Positions 50,269-64,000 of a stretch of DNA of 64,000 nt are shown piece by piece. The stretch lies in the NCBI GenBank assembly GCA_013397845.1, contig VZTG01007794.1, positions 1,385,662-1,449,661 on the forward strand. Reading direction: 5' to 3'. The DNA is from Melanocharis versteri. Its lineage: Eukaryota > Chordata > Aves > Passeriformes > Melanocharitidae. Under the pieces are notes generated by a model that made no database searches, had not been told where the DNA came from, and worked only from the letters and a program-made list of their open reading frames with translations. Position numbers and translations under genes: made by a program. Position 1 is the first letter of the stretch; every line of letters begins with the position of its first letter.

Positions 50269-50974
50269 TGCTATGTATATCTGTGGTGAAATTTTCAAAA
50301 ATGACAGGGTTAAATACATCTTGTGAAGTCGTGTATTTGGATGCCAAAATTAGAGGTAACCAAAGTCACTGGTCGCTTCAAAACTTTTGTGGCAGTAGAA
50401 ACTATTGTGGTGACTTCTTTATACATCTTGGCTCTAGATCCTGACTTTAACTGAGATGAATGAATTTATTCTTTAGGCAAAACAGCATCTCAAATGACAA
50501 CTGCATTGCTGTGACAGTGGCCACTTCTATTACCAGAGCAGACTGGTAATTGTTTCTCTGTTAATTGTTTCTCTTGTTAATTGGCTGTTTCTTTTTTGAG
50601 CTTCTCAGGTACTTTCCAGCTTGGATCAGCTCTTCTGATCTTGTTCTGCTTTAGTTGCAGCTGAGTGAGCAACTTTCAATTAAAAGAAGTTTGAATAGTG
50701 ATTATCTTCTTATGATTGAGAACAGTTGGTTTCTTTTCTTGACCTTTATCCATGCTTAGGTGACTTTTAGTCAATTCCTCTGTTGGTTGATTGTTCAGTG
50801 TGGTATCATCCCAGTTCTGACCCACACGAGCTCTCTTGTTCTGATATGTACCTGGTAGTGCTATGTTCTGCCTCTCTCTCTCTCGCATTCACCATTCAAA
50901 ACCTCCACTCAAGAATCCATGTGAGTCATTCATCTTTACTTAGACATTAATTTGACAGGTGTCTATTTTTAAAC

Positions 50975-51027
50975 GCACACACATACACACACACACACAC
51001 ATTACACACATATATATAAATATATAT
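50975..51027. repeat. CA/TA compound microsatellite
   Basis: An interrupted CA run (about 13 units) passes into a TA run. Likely length-polymorphic. Confidence 0.92.
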
Positions 51028-51417
51028 GTTGACATGTATTTAACATGTATAGAACCCATATATTACTATGTTGATAAATATTTTATTTAAAACAAAGCCC
51101 CATGTAAGTTAAAAGAACAAAAGCTAAATTAAACTCATGGACTTCTGTCAGCTTCCTGGTATCTTTTCACTGTCCTTCAGATATGGTTGCAGTGCAGATG
51201 ACAGTATTGCTCTGCTGAATGATCACCTCTTGCTAATATTTAAATTAAGGGCATTTTTCAGAATAAAATGTTAATCTCTCTTTCATCATCTGCTTTCCCT
51301 GCACCAATTTCCTGGCAATTGGACATTTTCAAATATAAATGAACACCATTATAAACTAATCAAGCTGTTCTAACTGCAGACAGGAAAAGGAGAAGAAAAG
51401 GAAAAGACTCTAATATA

Positions 51418-52100
51418 AAATCATAAAATCACAAAATCACGGAATCATAGAATGGCTAAGGTTGGAAGGGACCTTAAAGTTCATCTCATTCCAACACTGC
51501 TGCCATGAGACACCAGGGACAGCATCTACTAAACTAGGTTGCTCAAAGCCCCATCCAACCCAGCCTTGAACACTTCCAGGGATGGGGCATCCACAGCTTC
51601 TTTGGGCAACCTGTTCCAGTGCCTCACCTCTCTCATAGTGAAGAAATTCTTCCTAATACCTAACCCAAATTTACCCTCCTTCATCTTAAGACCATCCTCC
51701 CCTTGTCCTGTCACTACATGCCAATGCGGAAGTCTCTCTCCTACTCTCTTTTAGGACCCCATTTAGGTACTAGAAGGCTGCTCTAAGGTCTCCCTGGAGC
51801 CTTCTTTTCTCCTGGCTGAAAAACACCAATTCTCTCAGCCTTTCCTCATATAAGAGGTGCTCCATCTCTCTAATTATCTTGGTGTCCCTCCTCTAGACTT
51901 GCTCCAACAGGTCCATGTCCTTCCTGTGCTGAAAACCCCAGAGCTGGATGTGGCACTCCAGGTGGACTCTCACCAGAGCAGAGTGGCAGAAGCCTCTTCC
52001 TCGACCTGCTGGCCACATTGCTTTGGATGTAGCCCAGGATAAGGTTGGCTTTCTAGGCTGCAAGCGCACTGCTTTCATGGCTGCACATCCTGCATACCCT
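51418..52100 (-). mobile_element. CR1 LINE 3' fragment, longest in the window
   Basis: The tail (AAAATCACGGAATCATAGAA) opens the element on the + strand, followed by the antisense 3' UTR and ORF2. The - strand frame 51529-51714 retains FGLGIRKNFFTMREVRHWN and RLPKEAVDAPSLEVF. The inner end reaches CAGGATAAGGTTGGCTTTCT. About 680 bp, with frameshifts between the open parts. Confidence 0.93.
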
Positions 52101-55100
52101 CATGAATACCTGTGAGATTCATGGACGACTATAAAGCAGGATTTTCTAAGAATGTGGGTATTTAACAGAACTTGAAGTGCTGGAAATAGGAGTTACAGAG
52201 TTGTCCATTGCAGGCTAAGCATTGTTTCAAAACAAACAAGTTTGTATGGAAATTCATGACTACAGAGTCCACAGATTCTCCTGCAGCACCAAGTAAAATC
52301 CAGAAAACGCAAATCTCTTTCGAGGAGAAGTGGGCTTCTGTGGCAGAAGACAGTGATTTCTATTTCAGATAAAATGTTAGAATCTGAGTTTGGTTTTCAG
52401 GATCATCTCCATTGTCACTAGATGGCACATTGGTCTAAAGTTTCAGCTCATGGAGCAACTGTATGGACAAACAGCAAGTTATATATGGGAACCAGCTAGT
52501 AATTACATAGTTAATTGCTCTGTGTGTGCATGTGTGTATGTACAAGTCCCAGGTATGACATATAGGATTAGAGTTGCATGGATGCTTTTTCTGAGACTTT
52601 CTCTGTGCATAATGCGGTTACATTAGATACAGACACTTGATGTTTATGTACTGGTATTCGAGGCAGGGATGGGGACAGAAAAGTGTCAAGATGTGTGTCT
52701 GACTACCATCTCTGTGTTCTTTCTGTTTTGTGCTTGAAGCAGGTGAAGGTCAGGTCAGCCTGCACACTTCAGTGCCTCCTTGAAGCAGTTTTTGTTATCT
52801 AGGACCTCATATTTGAAAGAACGTGCAATGGACCTTAGGAACACTACTCTTAAATTACTAACAAAGTGGTCTGTGCAGAACAGATAACAAGGATTTTTAT
52901 ATTCGTTTGCAGGTAGAGAGGGGTAGGCTTCCTCCAGTATCTCAATAAGGTGCTTTCAGATGTTATTTTAGATGTCTTTTCCTGAAATTTGAAAAAAGGC
53001 AATGAGTCAGAGCCCAGAACACTCTATTGTGTGTTGTGTTGTGTATCTATTGTCTTTATTTTAAGCCACAAATAAGTGGCTCATATTCCTAACTACTGCC
53101 ATTTCCCCCTGCCCTGTCCTTTCTCCTGCCATTCTTTATGAAGAAACCATTTGCTGGCTGAGAAACCCATGGCAGCTTAGAGAAATGGGTAACTTGTGCA
53201 TGCATTTCTGCAGTGCACTGGGACTAGCAACACATTTCAGAAATTAGCTTTCTCGTTTGTGGGAAGCACCTTCCCTTTTCAACAGTTTCCAGTGCATTCA
53301 CTTTCTTTTGCAAGATTTTTTTGCCTTCTTGAGGAAGATAGATGCAGAGATTACCTTACCTGCTCTCTTTTGCTCCTGGCTATCTTTACCCATTTTGTGC
53401 TGTTGTTTACCCCATGAGTCTGGTATTTGTGTACTGAGAAAGTGCTTGGTTTGGGGATTCGAAACTGCTGGTAACTTTGATTATCAGAAGTAATTTCAAG
53501 TTCTGAATTCTCAAAAGAAGGCAGATGGCTAATACATATTAAAAACAAAGGATTGAGGTCTATCTGTGGAGAAGGTGTTGCACTTCTTTTATTAATAGCA
53601 TAAGCACTCAATTTACCCTAAGTTCTCAGCTCACTGGAAGAAGCCAGGCATGTTGGGAATCTTACTAAAGTATAGAAATAATTTTTGTTCTTGGTAAGGC
53701 TGTTCTGTACTGAGGCAGGAAATTCGCGGGGGACTCAGCACATCAGGTTCATTTTGAATTCTACTGTGCTGTAAAACAGATCTTGATGTCTGAAGAATTA
53801 AGTGGCTTTCCATCCCCCCCCTTACTTTTTTCCTTTATGTATTATGTATTTTTGTCCTGAGATGTGGGACTAGCCATCTATAATAGCATATATTAAGTGG
53901 AAATTCAGATTCAGATAAAATCCAGGGAAAAAAGATTATTAATTCAACAACTGTTCTTTTTCTTTCACATTACAGAAATTGATTTTGGTAAAAGACCTTT
54001 ACAACTGGTGCAGTTTGAAAATTAGAGGTACATCTCTGCAGTTGGATTAATTCTTCTCCTTAATTCTGAAAAACTTGATTTTACCAAGTCTGGGAAAGTC
54101 GTGAATTTTTAACCTTCAGGAATTAGCTAACAGTTCTGCTGTGATCTTTGGGTAGGAATTAAAAGGACTGTCCCAGTTCTTGAAGCAGGGAAAAGCTGTA
54201 GGGACAGCCACCTCTGGAAGCGTCTGTTTGCCAGAGATTTTTTTAAGATGGGCTTTATCTTGCAGAGGGTGATTTTCTCATTTTATATACTCATCAGGAA
54301 AGGAAAACAGATGGAGGTGACCACATGGTGCAGGTTGGGGTAAACAGAGGCATGTGTCAATATCCCTTTTTTAGATCAGTGGAGAGTTTATCCTTTGTCC
54401 TGTGGAAGAGAAACCAAAGATGAGTCTTGCCTGTCATCCGTATCTAGGCATGGGAAGGAATCAAGATTTGTTGGTTTGTGTTTTACAGGCTGCTTCTATA
54501 TGGGTTGAAAAACATGTATGCTAGAAAAATGAGACTTCTTGCTCTGTTTGGTGGGACAAAATTAGCCAGAAAGAAAACTCATTCATGAGTAGCCCACAAG
54601 GAACCCTGACAACATGGAGATAATCTATCTTTTTAGGGCTGTTCATCCCTTTTTCTTGTAGTGCTCAAAATTTCTCTAAAGTCAGTGGAAGATTTGGTCA
54701 AGGAATTTAGGATCAGATCTTTGATATCTTCTAAGAGAGGTTCATCTGATCCCTTTTCAGGAATCTGAGAAATGGCATACTTACAGTTTTGCTCTGATTA
54801 CTTGTCGATAATAGATGTTTTCACTCTGGTGAAATAATAAAAATCTACACCTTTATCAGTAAAGAAAAATCATAGAAGATAAAGAGAACACCCAAGCAGA
54901 TGAAAATCACAGTGAAGAAAGACTCAGTGCACTAAATGCTAAAGGGCTTCTTTTGCTTCTATAGGCAACTTAAAATATTGGAAACTTAAACCTTCCTCAT
55001 AGGTGATAAATAATGTCAGCCAAAATTCTTTCCAAAACTATTATTTTGGAATTAGCTATCAAATATATCAATAGTTTCACTCCAGTACCTTTCATTACTG

Positions 55101-58100
55101 CAAAGTTAATGGAAAAATTATTGATTGGTAGTTCAAGCCATACAAATTAACTTTGTGCAACAGTAGCATACAGAGTTTAACTACTCGTGAGGAAGCACTT
55201 CACTGGTATAGACATTCCCGTTTCAGGTAACACAGCCACAGCAATATCTTTTACACACTGTGTCATACTACAATGTAGGCTTTGTTGACAATGTGCCTTA
55301 TTTGATTTGCAGTCCATGGAATGATGTTACTGGTCTGGACTATTTTATACGAGGAAAAAACATTTGCTATCTCTGTGCTGAAACTATAACCCAAATGCCT
55401 CCAAGAAGGTTCAAACTGGAGAGCAAAAGATGGCCTATTCTGAATGTCAGACTTGCTTGATGCAACACTTTTCCTCATTCTCTTCACTATCAGCAGCTCA
55501 CAGAAACTCTGTGTGGCTTGGGCAGTAGCTTGTAACAGGATGCTGCTGGAAGCTCATTTCTAGGCAGTAGCCCAGCTTAGTAAGTTTCCCATCGTGTGAA
55601 TCTGCATGTGTTTTATTGTGTTTATCCCTTGACGGTGGCATTCATATAAATTAGGAGCTCTGGGAACAAACTTACGTTTCATAGATTTTGAAGATGGTTT
55701 CCCAAAATCTTAGTATCAGTCACATCGCCCAAAGTATTTCCTTTTGTACCTAAAAAAATTTTGTTTCCAACAAAAACTAACTCAAATATGTTAGCTGAGG
55801 TTTAGAGAAGGAGGAAAGTGAAATAGTGGCAAATGCAGAGTTTTAGAAATCATGCACATTCTTCAGTTGCATCAGCTACTTTCTCCCTAGTCTGATTCTT
55901 GAGGAAACTGTAACTGTGACATCATATGAATTTTATTTTCCTGCTCCCTATTTACTTAGGAAAAAGCCGCATGGCAGTATTCTGTATCAGCATGCTTATC
56001 CCACTTAAACTGTCATATAAGCAATGAGGACTTGGCATCTTGAGTTTCTTTTCATCTTTGAGGAGTGCCCAGTGTCTGAACTGTCATCTACAGAGAAAAC
56101 ACCTCAGCATACGTTCACCAGCACACCAGCTACATGTCAGAATAAGAAAGAAATCCTCAGAAGACCAGTTCCAGTTTAGCAATAGAGCATACTTATCACT
56201 TGATCCTCTTTTGAGTAAAACATCTACTTCATAATATCACATGGATTATGTGACATTTTAGGTGACAGCTGATTTAGAAACACAGCTGCTCAGACAAATT
56301 TTATCTTCTGATGTTTGGCTGCAACATTAATTTTGTCTTTACTTTGAGCTGTTTATTACAAGTTGGTCATTAATCACAGATAATGACTGATACCCTGAAG
56401 GTTAATGCTTGAATGCATTCTTCTAAAATTTAAAAATATTTCTGTGTTGAAGCATATTCCACTGCCATGCAAGATAGAATTAAACAAATGTTGTGATTCT
56501 GCTGTAAGGGTACTGCTGATATATGTCTAATTAACGTACTCCAGATGTCAGCACTTTTAAAATCTGTCTGTCATCTGCATAATGGGTAATTTGTTACACC
56601 AAGCAAAATACCTGGTTTTCAGATAACCAGATTTTAAAAAACAAAACAGTTAAATTTTCATCCCAGAGCATAATGAATACCCCAGAAGAGTCATACTGTC
56701 AGTAAGATTCATTCCACTGGGGCAAGTTAGTGTTATTCTATCTATTTACGTCAAGAAATACCTGATTTGTGTTTCAACACTGTAGAGCCCGGCATTAACT
56801 CTCTCCTTGCTACCCCAAATCTTCCAAACACTTGTTTTTAACAAACATCACCACCCATAAAATATTCATGCTTCGTAGCAGCAATAATTCATTACTCCTC
56901 ACCAAATAAATGCAGTTAAACCATCAGCTGAAGGCTCTCTTGCCCCCAGGGACACTTTAACGTAAGCTTTATTATGGTGTGTTGGTGTACATGCTGTGCT
57001 GTTTGGTGATATCATGGCTCCGTTTCAAGCCTCTAACAAGGCAATTCACATCAGGAGGGTGCACTGGAGGGATTGTCACGCTGCCTCCTGCAGCACCTCT
57101 TTACAGACTGTCATGTTGTAGCCCATTTGCAGACTCTTAATGCTCTGGGACGTAACCGTGCTCGTCTTCTTTCTGCTGACAGTACTACAAGCTCCAGAGC
57201 TTCTGGAAGAATCTGGCTGATTATCTCTCAGCTATGAGAATATAAAAATACAACAAAAAGTAGCTTTCAGATCTGTTCTCTTGCCACAGACTTGAAAAAA
57301 ATCTTAATTAGCATAGTATGTCTAAGCTTGTCACACACAATGGGGAGTAAACAAGGAACTTCAAAGATAAGCAAGAGGAATATCTTTAAATAGGTGAAAG
57401 GTGGATGCAGTAAACATCTGCTGATGAAATACGGAGGTCATTAATAAAAGAAGGTTCTTGAATTAGTCATCCCCTTTCTGTCTGTAGAAATTAAACTGTT
57501 GCAATGCTAAATACAGAGGCAGTGCAACTGAGGATCAACTCTGAGTTGAGGTACTCTCAACAGTTTGAGACACAGAGCACCTGCAGTCATTCTGCTCTTC
57601 CTCACAGTAGTTTTGTAGTGGTGCAACCCCATTGAAATTTTACCTTTCCTTGGTTTCAAACCAACAAGTCAATCTCACAAATGCAAATTAGGGGGCTGAT
57701 ACTCTTCCTGTACAGAGTTGGGTCCTGACGTTAGACTGGAGAGCAGGATGGAGAGATGCCCTGCTTTTAAGTAAAGTGAATTGATTCCAACTGTATTTCA
57801 TGGAACTGTGGATAAAATAACATTCAGCAAATCAGAAGGGAATTAAAATTCTTTAACACAAAGAGAGCAATGAATATTTACATATCAAAGGGATTAATGT
57901 TCTTCTCTTTAAAAACAATAATTTTTCACTGCATGCATCTCTTCACCCATTCAAGCTAAGGAGGCCGAAGACCTGCGAGCCACTATAGTTACCCCTGTAG
58001 AGAATTCATCTGTAAGATTGTATGAGGTGATTTTCCTCCTCAAAGTCACTTCTCACAGGAACAGCCTGGTTTTCACTTAAAATATGCCAATAATGTAGCA

Positions 58101-61100
58101 ATGATGTTTCAGGCTCTGTACTGAGGCTTTTTCCTCAAGTCTCAAGTACACGCCAGTCTCTTATTTTCACCTCTGTACACATTCAGCTTTCAATAAGGCT
58201 GCCAAGAAGGTGAAAGTGACTGCCTCAAGGACAGGCAACCCCAGCCCTTATTATCCCTACAGCTTCTAGGATCTGTGTCTTCTGACCACTCTGTACCTCT
58301 TCTTACTGAAAGATGGATGCCATTTTAGAAAGCCTTATTCAGCATTAAAGCCCCATTTTTTCCTGCAGAGTACCAGCAAGGACCCGCTGATTTCTGATGG
58401 CCAGGCAACACCCATTATAGAAAGCTAAGGATGCGTTCCTATGCAGATAATTGCTCAGAGAGGGATACTTTGGTGAACAGATGAAGAGAATAGGCCAAGC
58501 ACCATAATTTTGCCTTTGGTAACAAAACAATCAGTCTTCATAATGCAATCTCACTAAGCTGGGCTTTCACAAGTTTGGGTAACAGTGCCAAATGACCAAT
58601 CATGAAAGACAAAAGACATTAGCCAGCAGTCCAAAAAAGCCTCCTATTTGTGCAATTTGAAGATGTGATTGACAGTGCTTCCAGCATCTGATCTTCAGCA
58701 ACAATTCCCAACTGGCCTATGATGCATTAAGGCTGTTGTTACATTTATGAAGTTGCAGTACATTTAGGGCTTGGACTGTGTTTTTTCCTGTTTCTTTTAT
58801 CATGGGGAGTGACCACCTTGGGGTGGGCGATGCTGGAAATACAGTGTTGGGGAAGAGATGCAGAATAATTAAGCCAAACATACCTGGCAAAACACAAAAT
58901 TTCCCCTTCTGCTGAATTCAGTACTGATCTACCAGGAAATCCTTCTCTCTTTCTACCAAAGATGCCTTCACATTCAGTTTTGAATTACAAGTTGAACCTT
59001 GTTCAGTGATTGAGGTACATTTACTTGTCATCGAGATTTTCCTAAGTTACCATGTTCAAGCACATGTTCTCAGTGCTTTAAATGCAAGAAAGAGGAAGCC
59101 ACTGATCTGCAAGAAGTTTTTATTAAAATGTGCAGACACACACAAAAGCTCACACAATTTACATGAACCAATTAAATGGCACACTATGCCCCTAATAAGG
59201 AAGCTTGAAGAGAAAATTAAATTATATTTTATTTGCTAAATGAATTGACCTTTACCAACACAATCTATAAAATCAATTTAGCAGACTGTAACCCTTGCAG
59301 ATTGGCAGTCCTTTCACACCAGGAGTCTAAAAAATAAGCACAACAGGCGTTTCAGTACCCAGTAACATATCATTAAAACATGTCCCAAGGCATTTCACAA
59401 CCCATAAACAGTACAGGCATTAGCAATTGATTGCTCATTATAACCACCACATGGCCTAGAAGTTATCTTGCACAGCATCCTAATTTTCCTTGACCCTAGC
59501 TCCATATTGCTCAGAAGAGGCCCCTTATGTGAACTGGTGAAAAATTCTTTCAGCAGAGAACTTTAGCATGCCAAATATTTCTCTTTAGTGTTGGAGACAT
59601 GTTATCTTGGTGTGAACTCACAGTTCTGTAAAATGTTCGTAATATTTGAATTTTGTGTATCTGAATCAAGTGCCATTTTTCCTTCAGCCTCTCAAAGAGC
59701 ACCAAATGCTGAAAGCATATTTGAATTTCTTTGCAGTTCTATGGTTTGTATACAGGCTTTTGCTAGCAGCTGGGAGAGAAAAGAGAGAAAGACACAAAAC
59801 AAAGGTAGTCAAAAGCACCCTCGTGATTGCTTCATTGCTGAAAAAAACAAAGAATATGAATGCCAGGTGTTCTGACAATCCTGTGCTGCAACTTGGCAGA
59901 GCTTTGCAATGATGTTCATGTGGTTTCCCAAATCCACAACACAATACTCCTCTAGGTTAACCAGCCTCTTAGCTTTTGTCTGAGCCCAAACTACATGCAT
60001 CTGAGTTGTGCTGCAGCTGGAAAGCTACTTTATCTGAAACCATAATTAATTTCAGGTACGTTCCTAAAATAAGAGTTGCCAGTTGGCAATAGCAATGTAA
60101 CTCTTCATCAGTAGCAATAAAACAGTTTCTTGCCAGAGGTTCGTTAGCCATGCAGCTGTAGTGGTCTGGCAAAGCTGTATTTCAGATGGCGAGAGAAACC
60201 CACATTTGTGTGCTGGGGTGCAAAAGATCTTTTTGAGATCCTGTGGCTTTGCCTCTGGTTCAAAACTGATCTGGGTTAACACATGAGATTGAGTAAGGTA
60301 TCATTTATCCTTCCCACTCCTCAGCTCCTGACAATTTTGGTTTGTGACAACTAACACTCTGAGACAATGCCTAGGAACAGTCTAGAGAAAAGCATGTACC
60401 AGAGGCCATTTTGAATATATTGTGTGAACAACTCTGCTTTAGGTTTACTTCCTTTGGCCCTTCACTCTCCTTCAGCAGTGTCCAGCAAGCTTTGTCTGAT
60501 GCTCCTCCCTCAGAGGGGCCAGAAGAGACATATTTTGTCTCATCCTACAGAAACACCTCTCTGAGGTGTGGCAGCACAGCCTGTGAGAACTGAAAATTGA
60601 ACTGCTCGTAGAAGCCAGAGGCAAATGTTGGTCAGATGCTAGTCAGTGGGAACGTAGCCCAAGTCGCTAGAATTCTGGGCCAATGAACCGTTCACTGGCT
60701 TTGTTTTCTTTACAAGAATAGAAGGTAGCCTGCCCATCTTCTTTCTTGGAAGAAGGAGGTACTCTTAGCCAAGATGTGTCTACAGATGAGCATGATTCTA
60801 CTATGCTGCTGTTCTTCAGTGAAAAGACAGATTGACAGGACAGGGAGTAGCACATCATATTTTTCAAAATACAGGAAGGTATTTTAATGATCTCTTTGTC
60901 CATTTTGTTTCTGTTTTCTAATATTATAGAATCTTATTCTTCTGACTGATTACTCTCACAAACAGAAATATAAAGACTGTGCTTAAGCAGAATATCACCA
61001 AAACACACCTGGTTTTGGCCAAGGAAATAGAGTCAGTGCATTAAGCCAAACAAGCTACACACAGGAGACAGTGGACTGAAACAAATTTTGCCTTTGGGGT

Positions 61101-61140
61101 TGTTCGGGAAAGACTATACATGCTCACTTCTTGGAAAGCA
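52101..61140. other. Intergenic, no gene seen
   Basis: About 9 kb of AT-rich sequence with no convincing open frame and no recognised repeat. Low repeat content could mean conserved noncoding elements, which cannot be judged from one sequence. Confidence 0.65.
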
Positions 61141-61706
61141 TTATTCTGGGTTTTTCTGGGAAGGACACAATTTTTTTTCACAGCTGCCTATTTGGTACTG
61201 TATTTTAAATGGTTTACTAAAACAGTGTTTTAGCTATTGCTGAACATTTTTTATACAGTGCCAAAGCCGCCTCTGTTTCTCACTTTGCAATCCCAATGGA
61301 GCAGGCTGAGGGTGAACAAGAGGTTGGGATGGGACACAGCCCCAGGAAAGCTGACCCCAACTGACCAAAGGAATGTTCTAGACCATATAGTATCATGCTA
61401 AGCAGGAAAATAGAGGGGAGTTTTTCCAAAATAACTGTTTCTGATGGCTGTCTGGGCATTGCTGTGCTGGTGGTGAGTGATTGCTTTTGTATCAATTGGG
61501 TAATTTTTTGGTTTTAGTATTTTTTTGTGTTTGTTTTCTTGGGTTTTTTTCCCGCTTCCTTTGCTTATTACATTGTCCCTATCTCGACATTTGGAGTTTT
61601 TAATCTCACTTCTGTCTTTTTGACTGTTTTTGCCAGTCCTCTGGGGAAAGTGAGCAAGTGACTGGGTGGGGGCTTACTGTCAGCTGGGCTCAACCCACCA
61701 TAGACA
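61141..61706 (+). mobile_element. Decayed solo LTR of a songbird ERV family
   Basis: It follows, with many substitutions, the LTR family that starts TGTCCTGGTTTTGGCTGGG. Matching stretches are GGGATGGGACACAGCCCCAG, CTGACCAAAGGAATGTTCTA, GTGGTGAGTGATTGCTTTTG and GTCAGCTGGGCTCAACCCAC. The usual TATA box is degenerate (AAGCAGGAAAATAG) and the poly(A) region reads ATTACATTGTCCCTATCTCG. No internal region adjoins. Ends are approximate; no target duplication could be fixed. The family assignment is from memory. Confidence 0.75.
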
Positions 61707-63555
61707 TAATTACCCACCTGTCTGTCTGTCAGTCTGTCCATCTCTTAGAAATCCTTTCGTTTTGAATCCTAACACCAGAGAATACCCACAGGCACAGAAT
61801 GGAACAGGTGAATGTGGCTTGGGTACGCTAGACAAGACAGTGAGGATGAAAGAACAGTGATTTGCCTTCTCTGAGCTTGCAGACCACACACCTGAGTATG
61901 CAAATACTCATTCCTAGAAGCTGTGGTTCCATTTGGTGTTTGAGTTCAGAAATACCTACCTGCAAAAAGAAAACTTAGTCTGTATTAGTGAAAAGAATGC
62001 AAGTATAACAAGGTCATTTAGAGAGAGATATGGTAAACTTACCATTTACAATCTGCAAGAAGTAAACTCTACAGAGAAGAGTCAACAACCTCTGCAGACT
62101 CATAAAGCATGATAGCTGCAAAAATGCCAGGGAATGGAATTTTTGTAACGTATCTTGTGGCGGTTTTCCAGGTTGGACAGGCATTATGCCTTGAAAAATT
62201 ACCCGTATCTCAGTAAGGGACAGTCAGAGCTATTCTATACTTACCAATATTGGCTTGTGGAATTGGAAATGATGAATTGCTTAAATTTGGTTCCTTCATT
62301 CTTAACCATACTTAATAGTGCTTTTAATCAAAGAGGCTTGTTATAAAAACTGTGTAAATTCAAGACAAAAAAATCTTTAGGGAGTAGGAAAATTATTTAT
62401 TGAAGAAAATTCTGGGTACTGTGCCAAAACCTATTAAGCTGATCAATATCATTTTGGGGGAAGTAACTGGGGATACAATTTTGTCATCCATACAAATGTT
62501 GGGAAGGGTGCCATGTTGATGACAGTAGAAAAATAAAAATATGTAAGTACTAGAACTTTCCAGGTCTCCAGACTGAAGTTGACAAAGTTACTCAGACTTA
62601 TACTTCAAAAATTATATTGGAATTTGACCTAATTCTATAAGACAGTATATACAGAGAGAATATTTAGTTTTCAGAGATAGAAGGTTATAGAGTAAAATTA
62701 TCTTGCCCAGACTGAGGGACTTGTGTTCAATGTACAGCCAACCAATATTTAAAAAACAGTCTCTACATCCAGACGGGAAGCATTAAATATCACGAAATCA
62801 TAACAAGATTTCAAAATACGAAATATTCAACTTACTTCTACTTCTTACTTGGTTTTTCAAAACCATATATCTTGTAGAATGGTTGAAATAAATCATTCTA
62901 GAGCAGTACCTTAATTTAGGGTAAAATAATACAGCACTTTTTCCCCAGGTTTCCAGATAAGAGTTATTAATACCAAGTTTCCAAGGTACAGACTTTTTCT
63001 AATGCTAATAAGATTTCTCAGTGACTGAATATGCCATGAATGAGTATCTTTCTTCCCATGGCTCTATACAAACATCTAAGAACATGAAGAAAAAGTGAGG
63101 CTGTCATCCTATGAAAAGTGAAAGTACATTTCCCTTCAAAGAGGCCGTTTCCAAAAAGTATTTTAGTATCTGTATAGAAAATCAATTTAACTCATGGTTA
63201 ACCTACAAATGCAATTGACATGAAGCACTGACATTAATCTGTTGGTCTTTATGAACTTAGAAGTTGTCTGTGATATACTGCAGTGGTGGGAAGAAATTAG
63301 GTGCATTCACAGATTGAGACACATGCAAGTGACATATTTCTGTTTACAAGATGATAGCAAACAGACATATTTTAAGTAAGAATACATACTGATACATTTT
63401 CTATAGTAACTTGATTTTACCAATAAAGCAACAAAAATTTCCATAAGCCTACATTCTTGTGTCTATGGTAAGCAAATATAAAAAGTACTCTTCAATAAGA
63501 ACATTGTCATCTACTTCACTTTGCATTCAGGTAGATAAGTACAACTTTTTTAAGA
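61707..63555. other. Intergenic, no gene seen
   Basis: AT-rich, open frames of about 60 codons only, no repeat recognised. Nothing further after the CR1 at 63716 up to the window end. Confidence 0.65.
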
Positions 63556-63716
63556 TGATAGAATCATTTAGGTTGGAAAAGATCTTTAAGACCATTGAGT
63601 GAAACTGTAAACCTAACACTGCCAAGTCCACCACCAGACCATGTCCCTAAGTGCCACGTCTATATATCTTTTAAATGCCACTAGAGATGGTGACTCAACC
63701 ACTTCCCTGATGACAT
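63556..63716 (-). mobile_element. CR1 3' fragment
   Basis: GATAGAATCATTTAGGTTGG, AAAAGATCTTTAAGACCATT and the following CACTGCCAAGTCCACCACC are an antisense CR1 3' end; similarity fades after CAACCACTTCCCTGATGACA. The wording differs from the other copies, indicating another CR1 subfamily. Confidence 0.88.
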
Positions 63717-64000
63717 ATTAAGTTTGTAGATTTATCATCAGCCTGTCTGTCAGACCCAGCCACGCATGATGGATGCTGAAGGAAGCAAATGAGATGACAA
63801 AATGGCAAGAATTTGGAGGAACTGTCACAACAGTGTCTGGTTTTGTCAAAGAACATTAATCAAGAGAGGCTGCAGTTGGGAATTAGAGCTTTTTCTTTAC
63901 TGGCCATCGATTCAAACACTTGGATTATCCCTTTTGTGTGGTTACAGTTTCAGAATTCCTTGGCTAAATAATTTGCTTTAAAAGATCTTACTTGACTTTA

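Larger units (their letters stand above)
41593..51417. other. Intergenic, no gene seen
   Basis: Almost 10 kb without a convincing exon. The longest open frame (49104-49544, - strand, 146 codons) has no recognisable domain and no splice or promoter context. Microsatellites at 42236, 50236 and 50975 are listed separately. Confidence 0.65.

Noticed and set aside
1..64000. CRISPR arrays, operons, tRNA or rRNA genes, a second protein-coding gene
   Set aside because: No regularly spaced repeats, no clustered intact frames, no recognisable tRNA/rRNA sequence; everything fits a vertebrate gene plus intergenic DNA. MicroRNA or lncRNA genes cannot be excluded without expression or conservation data.

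Overview
The window comes from a bird genome, probably a songbird. Evidence: AT-rich sequence with vertebrate-type split exons, many CR1 retroposon 3' ends (some with the diagnostic ATTCTATG tail), and ERV LTRs of avian type. It holds one recognisable protein-coding gene, on the + strand: the 3' two thirds of CEP170 (centrosomal protein of 170 kDa). Nine coding exons lie between 3250 and 30536 and join in phase with canonical AG/GT borders. They give the C-terminal 1002 residues, including the stop; the human protein is about 1.58 kb of residues, so the FHA domain and N-terminal third lie upstream of base 1. A 3' UTR of about 2.1 kb follows, with a poly(A) signal at 32592.

Layout: 1-3249 intron; 3250-30536 coding exons with introns that carry CR1 fragments (13137, 22917, 27613, 28434) and one well preserved solo LTR with a perfect 6-bp target duplication (15602-15964); 30537 to about 32615 3' UTR; 32616-64000 a gene-free interval. 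In human the region downstream of CEP170 runs to PLD5 across several hundred kb without coding genes, which fits. The intergenic part holds CR1 copies at 36853, 41280, 51418 and 63556, a composite LTR-like cluster at 40036-41280, an old decayed solo LTR at 61141-61706, and a few microsatellites.

The CEP170 part present here is the serine/arginine-rich basic middle region and the C-terminal segment with predicted coiled coils that is linked to microtubule and centriolar (subdistal appendage) targeting. No bacterial or phage-type system, CRISPR array, RNA gene or new multigene system is visible. The points most worth checking are the retroelement structures, especially the CR1 whose tail ends 27 bp before a 52-nt CEP170 exon, and the two GC-rich retroelement-associated blocks.
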